Made by a program: the position numbers and the translations under genes. The notes beneath the pieces are model-generated. The model searched no databases. It was not told where the DNA came from and saw only the letters and a program-made list of their open reading frames with translations. From Vesta saturnalis (taxonomy: Eukaryota > Arthropoda > Insecta > Coleoptera > Lampyridae): 64,000 nt of DNA. Positions 34,678 through 47,272 of this stretch are shown in pieces. Each line of letters starts with the position of its first letter. The first letter of the stretch is position 1. Where the stretch lies: the NCBI GenBank assembly GCA_036346205.1, contig JARFJB010001603.1, positions 771,001-835,000 of the forward strand, written 5' to 3'.

Positions 34678-35158
34678 CTGAAAAAAGCATAACATTTTTT
34701 AAAATATATTTTTATTTCGTTATTATGTAAGGTGACCATTTATGTAAAAAGGAAGTACGGGACATGGAAAACACTCCTCAGTAAGGGGAATGGAAGGGAG
34801 AGATTCCTTTAAATTAGATACAAAATTATGAGTAGTCTAAATGACTCAGGGGCGTACATTTTTTCTTGGAGGCGGGGGGCGGGTTAAAGCAAAACAATTG
34901 AATACTTCTGTTTAAGTTTTAATAACATCACACAAGATCTTAAATAAAGCTTTTATAACAGGCAACAAAAATATGTTACTATATTTATATTATGTTATCA
35001 TCTTATATCATTACATATTTGAAGAAGATAAAGTTTCATAAAGTAAATATCTAAACAAGGTACTCAGAGAACATATAGGAACTTAACATGTAAAATCACT
35101 TCTATTTCTAATCTAAATAAATTAAAATAATTTTTCTTAAAGGTACTTAAGAAACTAC

Positions 35159-35556
35159 CTAAATAATTAAGTATAGATGTCTTCGACGTAGACTAGTGAA
35201 CCTATTTAGCACAGAGTCTGAAGGTATTTTTATACCTCTATGAATGTGCATCAATGCTAACTCAATAAGTCTCTCTTGCCTCATTGTTGATCGTAGCCAA
35301 GTTTTGAGCCTTGTAAGTGAAAAGAAGCTTCTTTCTGGGCTTGCTGCACTTACTGGAAATACACATAAAATGTTAAGAGTTAAATATATTCGAGGATATA
35401 TGTCCTGCTCGCACTAATCCAAGATATCGCTTGCAGTATCGGGCATATCGCCATTAAATTCACTCCACTTACTATTCCATAGTTCTAATTCAGATTCCAG
35501 AGTAGCTGATATAGCTTATTGTTTTCGTTACTAAATGTTGACAGATATTTTACTAT
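35159..35556 (-). pseudogene. hAT transposase C-terminal dimerisation domain
   Basis: Continuation of the gene at 37841-39657 on the far side of the nested mariner. It reads ELELWNSKWSEFNGD, a stop, CEQDIYPRIYLTLNILCV, then the hAT dimerisation block PVSAASPERSFFSLTRLKTW and LRSTMRQERLIELALMHIHR, ending at a stop at 35159-35161. The SxASxERxFS and R(x)TMxxERLxxLALMxIH patterns are diagnostic of the hAT C-terminus (Dimer_Tnp_hAT). About 85 codons before the stop are uninterrupted. Confidence 0.88.
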
Positions 35557-35557
35557 A

Positions 35558-37838
35558 CAGGGTGTCCACAAACTTTTTTCACAAAAGAAAACTGCAGATT
35601 CTAGAGCTGATTTTATGTCGATTTAACCTAAATTACCTTAATACAAAAATATTTCCTAAGAGGGCTGGAACTCTTGGAAGTTGGCGCCCTAACTTCGGTT
35701 TAATTCAAATATCTTCACAATGCTTTCTCTTTAAAGGATAGCGTTCTGTATATTTATTTAGTGGAATATGCCCAATTTTGTTTTTCAAAGTTTCGCAATT
35801 TTAACATAAAATTTATAAAATTTTGATTTTTTCATAAAAGATTGATATTGTCTGAAGTAGCTACGACGCACCGTTTTCGAAATAAATCGACTTGAACTTT
35901 TTATGTGTTAATCATACTTTTATAAAATTAACTAACGAATTCATTTACAATTACGAAAGATGGTTATGGAAAATAAACAAAATAATAATTTCGTGAACGT
36001 CAAACTGCTCTCATGTCATAAATGAATTTTGCTTTAGAAAGTAAGAAATAAACTCGGGTAAAAATAATCGTTTTTAACACAAAAAAAATGTTGCTGACAC
36101 AATTAATAATACAAAAATTCAAAATGACAACTGAAAGCATGAAACACAAAACTGAATCTACAAAAGATGCGCCACATGACGACCATCCGTTACTATGCAC
36201 AAATTTACTTGTTTATGTAAAGAATGCCGAATTTTTACAAAAATTCCGCTATTGTTCCTAAATTCATCGCAGGCACCCTGAATTCTTCTCCAAAGCTGAT
36301 CGCGTGTTTCTATTGGTTGGGAATAAACCCCCAAACACAAAAATTCCAAGGATTTAAATCTGGAGGCCTTGCTGGCCAAGCAACCGGACCGCCTCTTCCG
36401 ATTCATCGCTCTCGGTAATTGTTATCTAAAAAAGTACGACCAGTTCTGCTGTAGTGAGCCGGACAACCATCATGTAAAAACCAAAAGTTCCGCCGAATAT
36501 TCAGATTAATATCATCTAATAAATCCGGTAAAGTATTTTGTAGAAAGTTGAGATATTCTTCGCCGTTTAAACGATTAGGCAATTCTACAGGTCCAAGCAA
36601 ATTATCACCAAGAACACCTATCTATATATTAACGCTAAACCTTTCCTGGTGTTTACTTTCCCTTATCGTATGAGGGTTTTAATTAACATAGGAGTAATAG
36701 TGTGCATAGTGCATATTAAAAATTCCACCTTTGTAAAAGCTGCTTCATCACAAAACAAAATATTAGAAAAAAAATCTTGGTCTTGATTCTCTTTATTTTG
36801 CATCCAATTGGAAAAATCAACACGAGCACGAAAATCACCTGCTTGCAAGGCCTGGACTTTTTTGAAATGAAAAGGATACAAGCCTTCCTTATATAGAATG
36901 TTTCACACAGAAGATTTTAACACACTGGGATACATTGCAGCTAACCTTCTTACGCTTATTTCGGGACTGTACTCAATTTCCATTAAAATATCATCCTGAT
37001 ATTCTTCCATTACATCAACATGTCTTCCCGTTTCATTATTTTTAGGAATTACCGATCCTGTTTCCCTAATTCTTTGATGAAGAAACGTAAATGATTTAGG
37101 AGCAGGGTGTCTTCTATCTGCATATCTACGTGCTGCTGCCCGTTACATTGCATTTCGCCGTACACTAAATGCATATCGGCATATTCCTCGTTACTAATCG
37201 AAACCATTCTAACAATATTCAACTTTTTGTATTTACGGTAATGTAAGTAAACAATAAAAAATCTTTCACTTAAAACTTATTTGACACTTTAACCTCAACT
37301 AGTATCTGTAATACAAGTTATTTTGACGTTCACGCAATTGTTATTTTGTTTATTTTCCATAGCCATCTTTCATAATTGTAAATGAATTCGTTAGTTATTT
37401 TATAAAAGTATGATTAACACAAGAAAAGTTCAAATCGATTTATTTCGAAAACGGTGCGTCGTAGCGACTTCACACAAGAGTATCATTCTTTTATGAAAAA
37501 ATGGAAATTTTTTAAATTTTAAAATTGCGACAGTTTGAAAAACAAAACGCTTATGAATAACAATGTCCAATGCCCCGCCTAAACGAGCCGCTTATGAGTA
37601 CAACTAAAAAATCATATTCACGCCATACGATTGGGCATATTCCACTAAATAAATGTATGATTTAAAGGGAAACCATTTTGAAGATATTTGAATTAAACCG
37701 ATGTTAGGGCGCCATCTTCCAAGAGCTCCACCTCTCTTAGAAAGTATTTTTGTATTAAGGTAATTTACGTTAAATCGACATAAAATCAGCTCTGGAATCT
37801 GCAGTTTTCTTCTGTGAAAAGAGTTTGTGGACACCCTG
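35558..37838 (-). mobile_element. DD41D mariner nested in the hAT, with ~440-bp TIRs
   Basis: The element is 2,281 bp between TA dinucleotides (35556-35557 and 37839-37840). Ends are CAGGGTGTCCACAAAC on both sides in inverted orientation. Inverted repeats are exceptionally long: the left spans about 35558-36002 and the right about 37325-37838, ending with TGAACGTCAA on the inside. The right arm holds about 75 extra bases. The single gene between them is a broken DD41D transposase on the minus strand. Confidence 0.94.
36158..37207 (-). pseudogene. DD41D transposase (DUF4817 type), inactivated
   Basis: Opens MVSISNEEYADMHLVYGE at 37207 (DUF4817 helix-turn-helix) and continues through shifted frames: KSFTFLHQRIRETGSV, EYQDDILMEIEYSPEISV (second HTH) and YPFHFKKVQALQAGDFRARV. 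The first catalytic box is ILFCDEAAFTKV. LNGEEYLNFLQNTLPDLLDD follows, then WFLHDGCPAHYS (second catalytic Asp), GGPVAWPARPPDLNPWN and a C-terminal CIVTDGRHVAHLL. The third acidic residue is replaced by Asn at the expected place, 41 residues after the second Asp, and the conserved Trp before IGRGG is a TGA stop. Several frameshifts are present, so the copy is dead. Confidence 0.9.
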
Positions 37839-37840
37839 TA

Positions 37841-39657
37841 TTATTATTTTTAGTAGTTATCATGTCGGTGTGTGATTTCTTAAGTATATACGAAGGTATT
37901 AAACTGTTGATTTCGAGAGCTGTGAATGTGTCTGAATTAATCCGAAATTGTAAATCTTGGATGGCATGGTCCAATAGTAGCATAAATATGGAAATTTTAA
38001 AATAATCAAGTGGGTTATTCGTATTAATGTTAGGGTGATGTCTGTGCCGTGCACTTGTACGGGGAATCTACAAAGTAATATTAATTTTTCTGTGGAGTTC
38101 TTCAGCTTCCTCAAATATTGCTTTAAAACAAGAGTCTGCAGTTTCCCTTTTTTTTTATTTAGCACCAATATAATATTATTAATTAACGGCTGCGCCATGA
38201 TTGTATCAGGCGATTTTTTTTTGCAAAATTTTGTTTATATTTAGCTAAGAAAATATGATAAAGTATAAAGTGAAATTATAAAGCTTGTTTTTAACAGTGA
38301 GTTTATTAATAATTGTGCTTTTGTTGAAGAATCATTATCCTTCCAATAGGAAATTAATTCTAAAGCATGTTTCATATTTTCAAAGCACAATTTAAATTTT
38401 AAGACAGATTCATGACTTTCCACCCACCAGGTTTCACAAAGGCTTGTTAATTGTTCAGAGTTTACAAATTTAAGAATGTTGTTCCTTTTAGAAGAAGCAT
38501 TAAAAATGCTACAGATTCATTTATTGTTCCGATAGCGTTTCGTATATTATGAATATTACTGGATCTTGAAATTGAAAGGTTAAGAGAGTGATTATAACAT
38601 GGACCTCTAATGACAACTTTTAAGGTTTTTTGAATTTGGGATACAGCTCCATTTTGATCAGACAACATTACACTGGATGTATCCGGGCCTATTCCTACAC
38701 AGGTATCCAATGGTAGTCCCAATTTATTTAAGTTAGCAACAACTGTTAGCACAAGTATTTCCCCAGTAAGAACAGTCCCATGCGTACAGTCTTATCAAAA
38801 ATAATGCTGAAGTATTTACCTGCTCTGATTTTTTCAACAACGCAGTTTGAAATTTCATCCCTACAACAATTAATTATTTCATTTTGAATGGATGGGCTTA
38901 TATATTTCGCGCTGTGGTAGATTCAAAGTGATATTTGAGCATGAAGTCGTCTCCGCAGGTTTCAATTCACGTAAGTTTCCGTGGCTTCTGTAACTTCAGA
39001 GTTAACTCTATGACCCCGTAATGAAATGTTTTGCCTTCCCAAAAAATGTATCGTATTAATAACGGATTTTAATTTGTCTCTATTGTTTCTAACTTGCTCT
39101 AAACGTTTAGTATCTAATAGGTTCCGAATTTCTTTTCACAAAATCGGTCCCAAATATTAGTACCTGACCGAATCATGGGTTGTTAAGTCACCGTATTTGC
39201 CCAGAAGTTTAAAATATTTTTGAACGGGACTAAGTACAAATTTATTCAATGGGGTTAATTTATGTCTACCACCAGATTTTGCAAATAATACGCAAAATAA
39301 ACCACCCAAACTATTGGAATGTAGCCATAAAAAAAGAGTTAAAATGTTTTTAAGATAAAAAACATTTCACGCCTTTCTGGTTTTTACAAATGCTACCTTT
39401 ATCTTTATAAATGTAACTTCCTACACCTACTTATCCAAAATATTGAGCAGGACCTGGACTTGAGTCAGTTTCTAACTGACATGGAACTGCCGCCACATCT
39501 TCGGATTTTCCTATGACCAGTGTTGTACTGACGTTGCTGCTCAGGTTTGTCGGCTGGGTTAAGTTCAATGGCAAGCGAAGGCGCCTCATCATTTGGCTTA
39601 CCTTTCTTACGAAGAAAACTGTCTAGCGTCTTTTACTCTGCACGTTTATTCATTTCT
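37841..39657 (-). pseudogene. hAT transposase (DUF4371 / ZMYM1-like), N-terminal and core part
   Basis: Begins MNKRAE at 39657 with KTLDSFLRKKGKPNDEAPS. Next come a TTF-like region (GGRHKLTPLNKFVLSP, GRQNISLRGHRVNSEV) and the DUF4371 core (YISPSIQNEIINCCRDEISN, KYFSIIFDKT). An internal deletion leads to LTVVANLNKLGLPLDTCVG, SVMLSDQNGAVSQIQKTLK, GPCYNHSLNLSISRSS and VERHESV-like sequence. PRTSARHRHH and PLDYFKISIFMLLLDHAIQD follow, up to the mariner insertion. Many stops and shifts are present. Relatives include hAT transposases and host proteins derived from them such as ZMYM1. The mariner interrupts it before the C-terminal domain at 35159-35556. Confidence 0.85.
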
Positions 39658-41399
39658 CTGAATAACTATAACAACCCGGAATTTACTAAAACTAACCCAA
39701 ACTAACCCTAAATTATCACTACACTCTATTGCCAAATTATTATTACGCTCTTAAGGAGTTCCATTCCGTGTGAATTAAACGTTGATTGATGACTAACACT
39801 AATACTCATTTATTTTTACAATTAATTCGTAGCACTAACAAAACTGTACATATATAACTTAATCGACTAACTTTAACTGACTGTACACTTATGATTCGCA
39901 ATCAATGCAATTAATATTAAAGTTTCATTTCACTTGAAGTGAGTGAAATACAACTTTAGTACTGTAAGATGCAACACATGTTAAATAACGGGAAAGTTAA
40001 AATCACAAAAGTAGCTAATATGAAACACCCTTTAACACGTTGGAGGTATTTCTTCCATTTAACGCGCAATCGCAAAAGATTAAAATTTATTACTGACAAT
40101 ATCATTTAAGGAGCTTATTGAAGGAATTAAACATTTCCTGGCCGCTTTCTAAGTAAATAGTATTTGTACTCAATTATGCCGATACAAGGGGAATTATATA
40201 ATTTTTAAGAAATGCTTAAATGTATTTAAAAGAATTGTGGGATAACAATTTTGTTACATACTCAGGGTGTAGCGTATCAGCCATATAATGCATTCAATTA
40301 GGTGCAACGTATAACGTGTGTTTCAATAACAGCGGAATAAATACTTATTATGAGATACAAAAAATATTGGTAAGAAGCAGGAAGTTTATTAGTAAGAAGC
40401 AAAAGTAGCTTATAAGAAACACCCTTTAGACTTCATCACCAATCACGTTTAAGGAATTTTTCCATTGAATGCGCAAAAGATTAAAATTTATTACTGGTCA
40501 TACAATTAAAAGAGTTTATTGCAGATTGAACATTTCCTTGTCCCTTTCTAGGTAAATAATCTTTGTACTTAGTTATACCGACACCGACATGAGGGGTGTG
40601 TGAATCATTCTACTCTAATACAAATACAAGTTTTTATAACGTGCAATTGCAGCACAGCTTACCGAATAAGTTTTATTATTTAATTACATTTAAAATACTA
40701 ATTTTTTGATATACTCTATAGATATTAAGTACATATACACAGAGTTATAAATTACCTTCATAAAAATATAAAACCACTAGAAAATCGCCAATTGTCTGTG
40801 AAAACCGCGCGTCGGTCGGCTCGTCTATTTATTTATATCCTTGGCTCGCGAACAGCGTCGAATCGCCTCTCACATTATCTTATAAAATACGCTGTTGTCA
40901 TCTTGTTTAAATTTTACTTTTTAGTCAGGTATTCCTAATATTTTGAGTTTTAGTTTTTATTATGTCGTTGGGGGCGTTAATTACCCCCTTTGTCCTCCCA
41001 TATCTACGCCCTTGAAGTGACAAATATAGTGGTTGTTTATGGTAAGTTTTTAGGCGTCCCGTATCATGTGTCAAAAAAAACTAAATAAAATAAATATATT
41101 TAATTATTTATTTTATTTCGGTTTTTAAAAGTACATATTTAATAAAATGGCGACCGAAACGTTACTCATTTTTTCATTGACTGCGCCATTCATAAAATAT
41201 CTGGGCGATCTTGGAGATACTTAACAAATTCAAGGTAATTCAGTTGAAAATTATGTTTTGTCATTAAAAGCATTCTTAGGTTTCTTACAGTAAGCCTAGT
41301 TTTTTTGCTGGCTCAAATTTTATTCATATCAGAAAAAGTTTAAACGGTTAAAAAGCTCGACCCATTGTTTGTCAATAGAAACAGATCTTCTTTCCACTG

Positions 41400-41960
41400 T
41401 TTTATTTTTTGACTGGTTGTATATATTTGAATGCACACAATTTCATCAAAAAATTTCCGAATCATCTATATAAATATCAGCGTGTTGACTTTGCAAAACA
41501 CTTAATGAGTTTTCAACATCTGACCACAAAAGTTTTTTTTAGCAATGACTACGAAACGCTTGCGTCCATTTATCCAAATAGGCTACACAAGTAGTATAGG
41601 ACATGGTAAATGTCGTCTTAAATTGAGTTCCGGTTTGGTCTTCTCCATTTACTAAAGCTATAGCATAGAGTTAACTTGATTTGGCAAAAATACTTCATTT
41701 TTACGTTCTATTAATTGTTGCTTTAAATTTGATAGAACCATGTATACTTCTACCATTGAAGATTTTTCAGATTCCACATGCAGCACACGTTTATAAAATG
41801 CAGAAGATTGTGAGTGAAGAAATCATACCCAAACTTCAATAAAATTGTTTTTAAAACTATTAAGAATTAACGTGGAACATTTTTCTTGAGAGAAAGTAAC
41901 TCTGTAGCGGTTTGAACAATTTCAATATTATTTCCAACGTGCTTAAACGCTAATTGGTAA
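41400..41960 (-). pseudogene. second hAT-like gene fragment
   Basis: Outside the 6.2-kb hAT, the minus strand shows NNIEIVQTATELLS, a KRVLHVESEKSSMVEVYMVL block, SNLKQQLIERKNEVFLPNQV, then AYLDKWTQAFRSH and WSDVENSLSVLQSQHADIYI, in several frames. This order resembles the middle part of hAT/zf-BED-type transposase-like proteins common in insects. No ends were found, and it is heavily decayed. Confidence 0.5.
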
Positions 41961-44900
41961 AACACCCGTAGTACTCGAGCACGTATACAGAAAATGAAGA
42001 GAGAGAAGACAGAGAGCACTACAACTAGCAAACCGTGCAATTAGGGAGCGCTTGGGTGCGTGGAAATATCGAATAAGGCTGAGAGAGAGAAAGGTAAAAA
42101 TATATATTTAATAGGGAAGAAAGAAATTGGGCGCCAAGAGTATTAAATAAGCACACAAAAAAAGGGACCTTCCTGCAAAACTTGAAACATGAAAGGCAAA
42201 TCTTATAACACTAAGCAGTGTTTATACGCAACAAGATAGATATTTGACTAGGGTTTCCTGAAAGAGAAAGTTTTACATACAATTACATAGGTATAATAAC
42301 AAGTAGAACACACAATAGTCAATAAAACACAATAAAGGTCAACTAAACAGTTGCATTTATCAAATTAAAAGAGAAGTAAACAGGAGATTTATAACCCCTA
42401 ATTGCAAAAGAAAAAGTAAGTCAAATTTCAACACCCAGTTCAGAAATGGATGAGGTTAAAGTAAATATGGTCTTTTTTTTTAGCTAAGTTATTATTCAAA
42501 TAAAAAAATACTCTCAAAGTAAATTTGAAGGGAAAGGCTAAATGAAATCAATAAAATACCCGGTTTAATACATCATGGAAGGCCACACACCTTACCGATA
42601 TGAATTATCATAAAATTTACACGTATTCTAATATTTTTTCCTTAATCAACCCGATACATTTTTTTTTGACAAGACAGTGATCACTTTGTCACCTCAAAAA
42701 TGGTTATAAAGACCCAATTTTGTTTTTATTTTAGGATAGAAAAAAAATTAAGTAAACTCTAAAATTAAAAACACAAGGCAATTGTAAAAGTAGCGCAATT
42801 ACATCCTGTAAAACAAAATCATTCACTCATTAATATCAATGTAGTTGCAAGGCACTTTATGATTGCACTACATACAGTGCAGCTCTTAATATTTATTTAA
42901 ATAGAGGCATTTTAACACTTAGCTTGAAATAGCTTCCGCAGGCACGAAGAACATATAGCGACGAATATTGGCTTTAACCAACAAAGAGTAAGTAGACAGT
43001 CTAGCAGAAGGTGGATAGCATATGCCCAAACGATGGTTAACATGTGGTGCCCCCACGAAGGTTGAAACGAAATTATTGAAAGTAATCAAATTAACACCGT
43101 TGTCTTCTAAAGCTTACCTTGAATTAATCAGGTTGTAGATAAAGAAAATAAAAAGAAAGTAAAAATGCACATTGTTGGATAACATTCACATGAGTCTAGA
43201 AAAATACCAAAATATTGGTTTTTGAAATCACTTTACCAATTATAATGAATTCGTCATTAGATATAATTTTGTAGGTAGCTATAAAAGAGCAAAATTAGTA
43301 AGGTTTGGAAATCAAAAGCATGGCATACCCAATCCACGTGAATTCAAGATATATATTCACCGAAACGTATTAATAGAAGGAAATCCATAAGACAAAACAA
43401 ACTCCATTAATATATTAAGCTTTGATAAAATCACATATTAACTGATGCAGTTAGAAAAATTGCAAAATTCAAAGTTTTCTTCTTTTATTCAGAGAACCCT
43501 CTTTTACCTCAAACGGAACGGAAATGCAATTTAGTTTGACAGCGTAAAACTTACCCTTCCCATTCCAGAATTCCGTTGGAGAAATAACTTGCTATTTTTT
43601 AAAAACTTCGAAATATAAGTGGTAATGCAAAATTGTGAAACAAATATACTGGCAGCTATGAACAAATTCAAAAATATGTATGAATTCTTTATAAATACCA
43701 AACATTTACGTAATTTATTAACATAATTACATACACGAAACGTTTAAAAAGGGACTCTTCCCTATAATACGGGACAAATGGTAAAGGAAAAGGGTTCACC
43801 AAATCAAGCTTGCGCGAAAATACTCAATAGGAAATTGAAAGCTGCGGTTGCCTACACATCAGCTAGCACGTGTCCAAGTTGACTACTTCAATTAGAGGTA
43901 ATTTCAAAGTTGTTCTAAAGTTACTAAAAGTGATTGCAGTATATATTAGATTTAAAATTGATTTCTGCGAAATAACACATAAAGCAATTAGAATTCTATT
44001 TAAAATACGGAAAAACCTATGTAACAATGATGATTACTGTATAACTGAAAGTGCAAATCCGCGTTGTTTCCCTTGTTCTCCTCCGTATTAATTTTACGTT
44101 CAAACAAGCGTACTAACATTACTTAGATTTTTAGACCACTGAAACCTGCATTTACTTGAGAATTTAAGAATAAACTGTTCATGTATGCGCTGACAATGCG
44201 TCGATTCCAAAGAATATAAAATACATATTCACCATTAACTACCTAAATTCCTTTATATTGCATAATGGATTTTTATTGTCAACAAAAAATTTCGAAAAAT
44301 TTTCATTTAATAAAACTTAGATATTAAAATTACTCGAATAAACAAACACTCCAATTTTATTAATTTGGGTTACGAAAAGGAAATTCGCTAATAAATTAAA
44401 TTCCAGCGGTTAACAGAACCAAAGAAGGGAGTCTAAACAAAACAAATTAAGTATAAATCTAAACTGCAAAATTTTTCGTCCATCACTTTGGGTATTTAAT
44501 TAGCTATGTTTTGGATAACCGTTTTTACACTTAAAAGTTTGACGATGAGTTGATTGTTTTGCAAGTAAAGAATTACTTAAAGTAGTATTTATTTATTACA
44601 TATATTTAAAACTCCGGCATTGTAGTAAACAAATAAAACATTTAAAAATTATTATTAATTTTACTAAATACATAAATAAAAAGTTTACTTCGAGTATAAT
44701 AAAATAAAACATTTATCGCAAACAACTCACTGCACATATATTAGTTGTTTACCCGTACAACATTGTTAACGTTACATTTGTTACAATTATACCCTAAACA
44801 CAGGAAGTGTTTGTACTGATGGGTTTAATTGTTAAACCAAAGAACGTAATATGTATTACGTTCTTTGCTTAAACTAACGCAAACAAATTAGTGTTCCACA

Positions 44901-45480
44901 TACGACTTCTGAAAGTTAATTAAAAATGTCTTCTCCTACTTTGATTATTATTCTTATCCGTTATTCCTTTTGAAAGCCTGTCTGTTATCAATCTATTCTT
45001 TATTGCAACAGTATGTACTGTACAGTGGAGACACGATCCTTTATTCTGTGTTGTCAGATTTAGTTAGTTATTTCGCTATGTAACGTTTACGCTTTTGCCG
45101 ATTTAGTAATAACCCTGCCTTTATACTGCTTCTCCCGTTTTATATTTGGGTATTAGATTAGTTACTACTTTGAGATACGTTTGATAGCTTTTGCACTGCT
45201 TTTAGTAAATCTTTTATCAACGCATACAATTTTTTACACTATACGAAGATTGTGATGTGCACAATGTACAGTCTCCCAAGCTTTCCATTATTCCACCTTG
45301 CGTGTACAATGTAAAATAAATTCAATATTGTATTCAAACATAATGTAAAAGTCGTAACTCAATATACTAGGAATTACAAGTTATACGAGTATCATCTGCC
45401 ATAAAAGCATATTGAATGAAAAGTTCCAAAAAAATTCTAAACAGTAAATTAAATTCGCAGTTCTCATAATCAGAAAAACC
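41961..45480. other. AT-rich stretch, no gene recognised
   Basis: No convincing coding motif on either strand. If the exchanger gene continues upstream (minus strand), this would be intronic, but no exon could be identified here. A perfect palindrome at 44838-44867 is listed separately. Confidence 0.4.
44838..44867. repeat. perfect 14-bp-arm palindrome
   Basis: CAAAGAACGTAATA, a two-base TG spacer, then TATTACGTTCTTTG, an exact inverted repeat that could extrude as a cruciform. No adjacent gene. Confidence 0.9.
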
Positions 45481-45912
45481 AAAAGAATTCAATAGTGGTA
45501 GGCGGGGTTCATTCGGACATGGGGCACTTCCGGACAGTTTAAATTTACCGCCTTCGAGACATTTTAAATTGCATGTTTCATAAAAATGTCGTAGGCGGCG
45601 CCCGGCGGCACCAATCTATAACTAATCTCAAGTGGTTGAAGGTGTACTTGATTTTAAGTGCAGTAGTGAGAAAATAATTTGGGAGCCGTAACGTAAGTAT
45701 TTCCACGTTTAATTCATAAGCGTGTACACCCTTTATTATGGACTTCCACAAATGCTTCTTCCACAAATGTTCTAGAATCTACACTTATTGGCGAGTAATT
45801 TGACATACCAAAGCGTTAGCAAACTAACCTCGAATTTATACTATCATAATTTAACTGAAACATTAACGCGTAGGGCACATTCGGATAACACTAGTTGGGG
45901 TAGATTCGAACG

Positions 45913-46697
45913 TTGTCAACGTCATCCTATAATGCCCCACTTGTAAAAAAAAACCTGGTTGTTACAGATGATTACCAAATTATGTTAGAAAGACGAATGG
46001 AGCAAAATACCAAAGTTGTAAAAGAGAAAATTCGGAATAAAATATCCGTACATTCAGCTGCTATACAGTTTGATGTGAAAAGTTCACCTTGCATGATAAA
46101 ATTAAAATTAGAAAACAAAACTCATGATGATTCTGGTAATAAGTAGAAAGAAGATGAAAACATGAAACGTTTTTCTAAGTACGGCTGCCGATAAGCATTG
46201 ACCCTGGAACACGAAGAGAAATTGGTTGATTATTTGAAGGTGTCTTCTGATATACAGTATGAGCTAACGTTTACTGCCTGTAGATCATTAGCAAAATTGT
46301 CTTATCCTTCGGCTTGGGACATTAACCAGAAGGCAGAAAAGGACTGGATGCGCACGTTGATGTAAAGACACCCGAATTTAACCCATAGAAAGCCCGAGAA
46401 TACCAGCCTCGCCAGGGCGATTGCTTTAATAAAAGCAACGTTGCGCAATTTTTTCAAAACTATATTGAAGTACAGCACAAATTCAACTTTAGTTGCGATA
46501 GGATATTAAACACCAGTGAAACTGGAATTACAACAGTTTTACAAGCACCAAAAGTCATTGTGGAAAAACAGGTGGGCCAAATTGTGTCACAAGAAAGGGG
46601 CACACCGGCTACATTGTGTGCTACCATCACTACTTCTGAAAATTCTATTTCCCCGTTCTACAATTTCCCACGAGTTAGGAGGAAGATTAATATCTTT
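45913..46697 (+). pseudogene. pogo/jerky-like (DDE_1) transposase, truncated
   Basis: An open frame at 45913-46146 ends in an HTH_psq-like region. After stops it continues with TLEHEEKLVDYLKVSS, LSYPSAWDINQKAEKDWM, RHPNLTHRKPENTSLARA, the catalytic block CDRILNTSETGITTVLQAPK (normally NTDETG, so the first catalytic Asp is now Ser) and RGTPATLCATITTSENS, then FYNFPRVR. The CENP-B/HTH plus DDE_1 order is that of pogo-type elements. The protein is cut at about 46697, where a GT-rich array starts; the rest of the DDE domain is absent. Confidence 0.82.
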
Positions 46698-46973
46698 TAG
46701 GGAATGTGCTTGTGTGTGTCGGTTGGTCAGGTGGGTGCTAGGGTGGGCGTGGGGAGGGCAAACGGTTGGGTTGGTGGGTGGGTAAGTTAGCGGGCGATTG
46801 GGCGGAGTGGTGGGTGGGTGGGTGTAAGTTTGGAAGGGTGTGTGTAGGTGGGCGGGTGGGTGGGTGCGTGTGTGGGTGAGTGTGTCTGTATGCGTTTGTG
46901 TGTCTGTGTGTGTACGTGCCCGCGTGCGAGCGAGGGCGTGCGCGTGCGTGCGCCTGTGGGTGTGTGTGGGTGG

Positions 46974-47022
<49 letters not shown>

Positions 47023-47272
47023 TGGGTGGGTGGGTGCGTACATGATTATGTGTGTGTCTGTGTGTGTATGCGTGTGCGCGCGTGAGTTTATGCGTGTGAG
47101 GGTGCTCTAGGGCGTGTGCGTGCGTGTGCGTGTGTGGGTGCGTGCGTGCGTGCGTGTGTGTTGTGTGCGTCTGTGTGTGCATGCGCGGGTGCGCACGTGC
47201 GCGTGCGTTTGCGTGTGTGTGCGTGTGTGTGTGTCTGTCAGTGTGTTTGTGTGTGTATTTGTGTGTGTGCAA
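46698..47272. repeat. GT- and GGGT-rich array
   Basis: It begins with G-rich sequence (GGTGGGTGGGTG types, about 46720-46880), passes into GTGTGC mixtures, a pure (GT)n run (46976-47019) and further GTGC/GTGT to 47272. Four GGG runs with one-base loops at 46850-46864 (GGGCGGGTGGGTGGG) fit a canonical G-quadruplex. Open frames here are artefacts. Confidence 0.93.

Larger units (their letters stand above)
34847..41014 (-). mobile_element. hAT transposon, 6.2 kb, carrying a nested mariner
   Basis: The left end CAGGGGCGTACAT (34847) and the reverse complement of the right end, CAAGGGCGTAGAT (41014), form imperfect terminal inverted repeats. They are flanked by AAATGACT and AAGTGACA, which agree at six of eight positions, as expected for a decayed 8-bp hAT target duplication. 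Inside is one hAT/DUF4371-type transposase on the minus strand, interrupted at 35558-37838 by a DD41D mariner. Without that insert the hAT would be about 3.9 kb. It lies in an intron of the exchanger gene, in the same orientation. Confidence 0.8.

Noticed and set aside
42900..43100. Minus-strand frame with NHRLGICYPPSARLSTYSLL as a possible exchanger exon
   Set aside because: No match to known exchanger sequence and no convincing splice sites.
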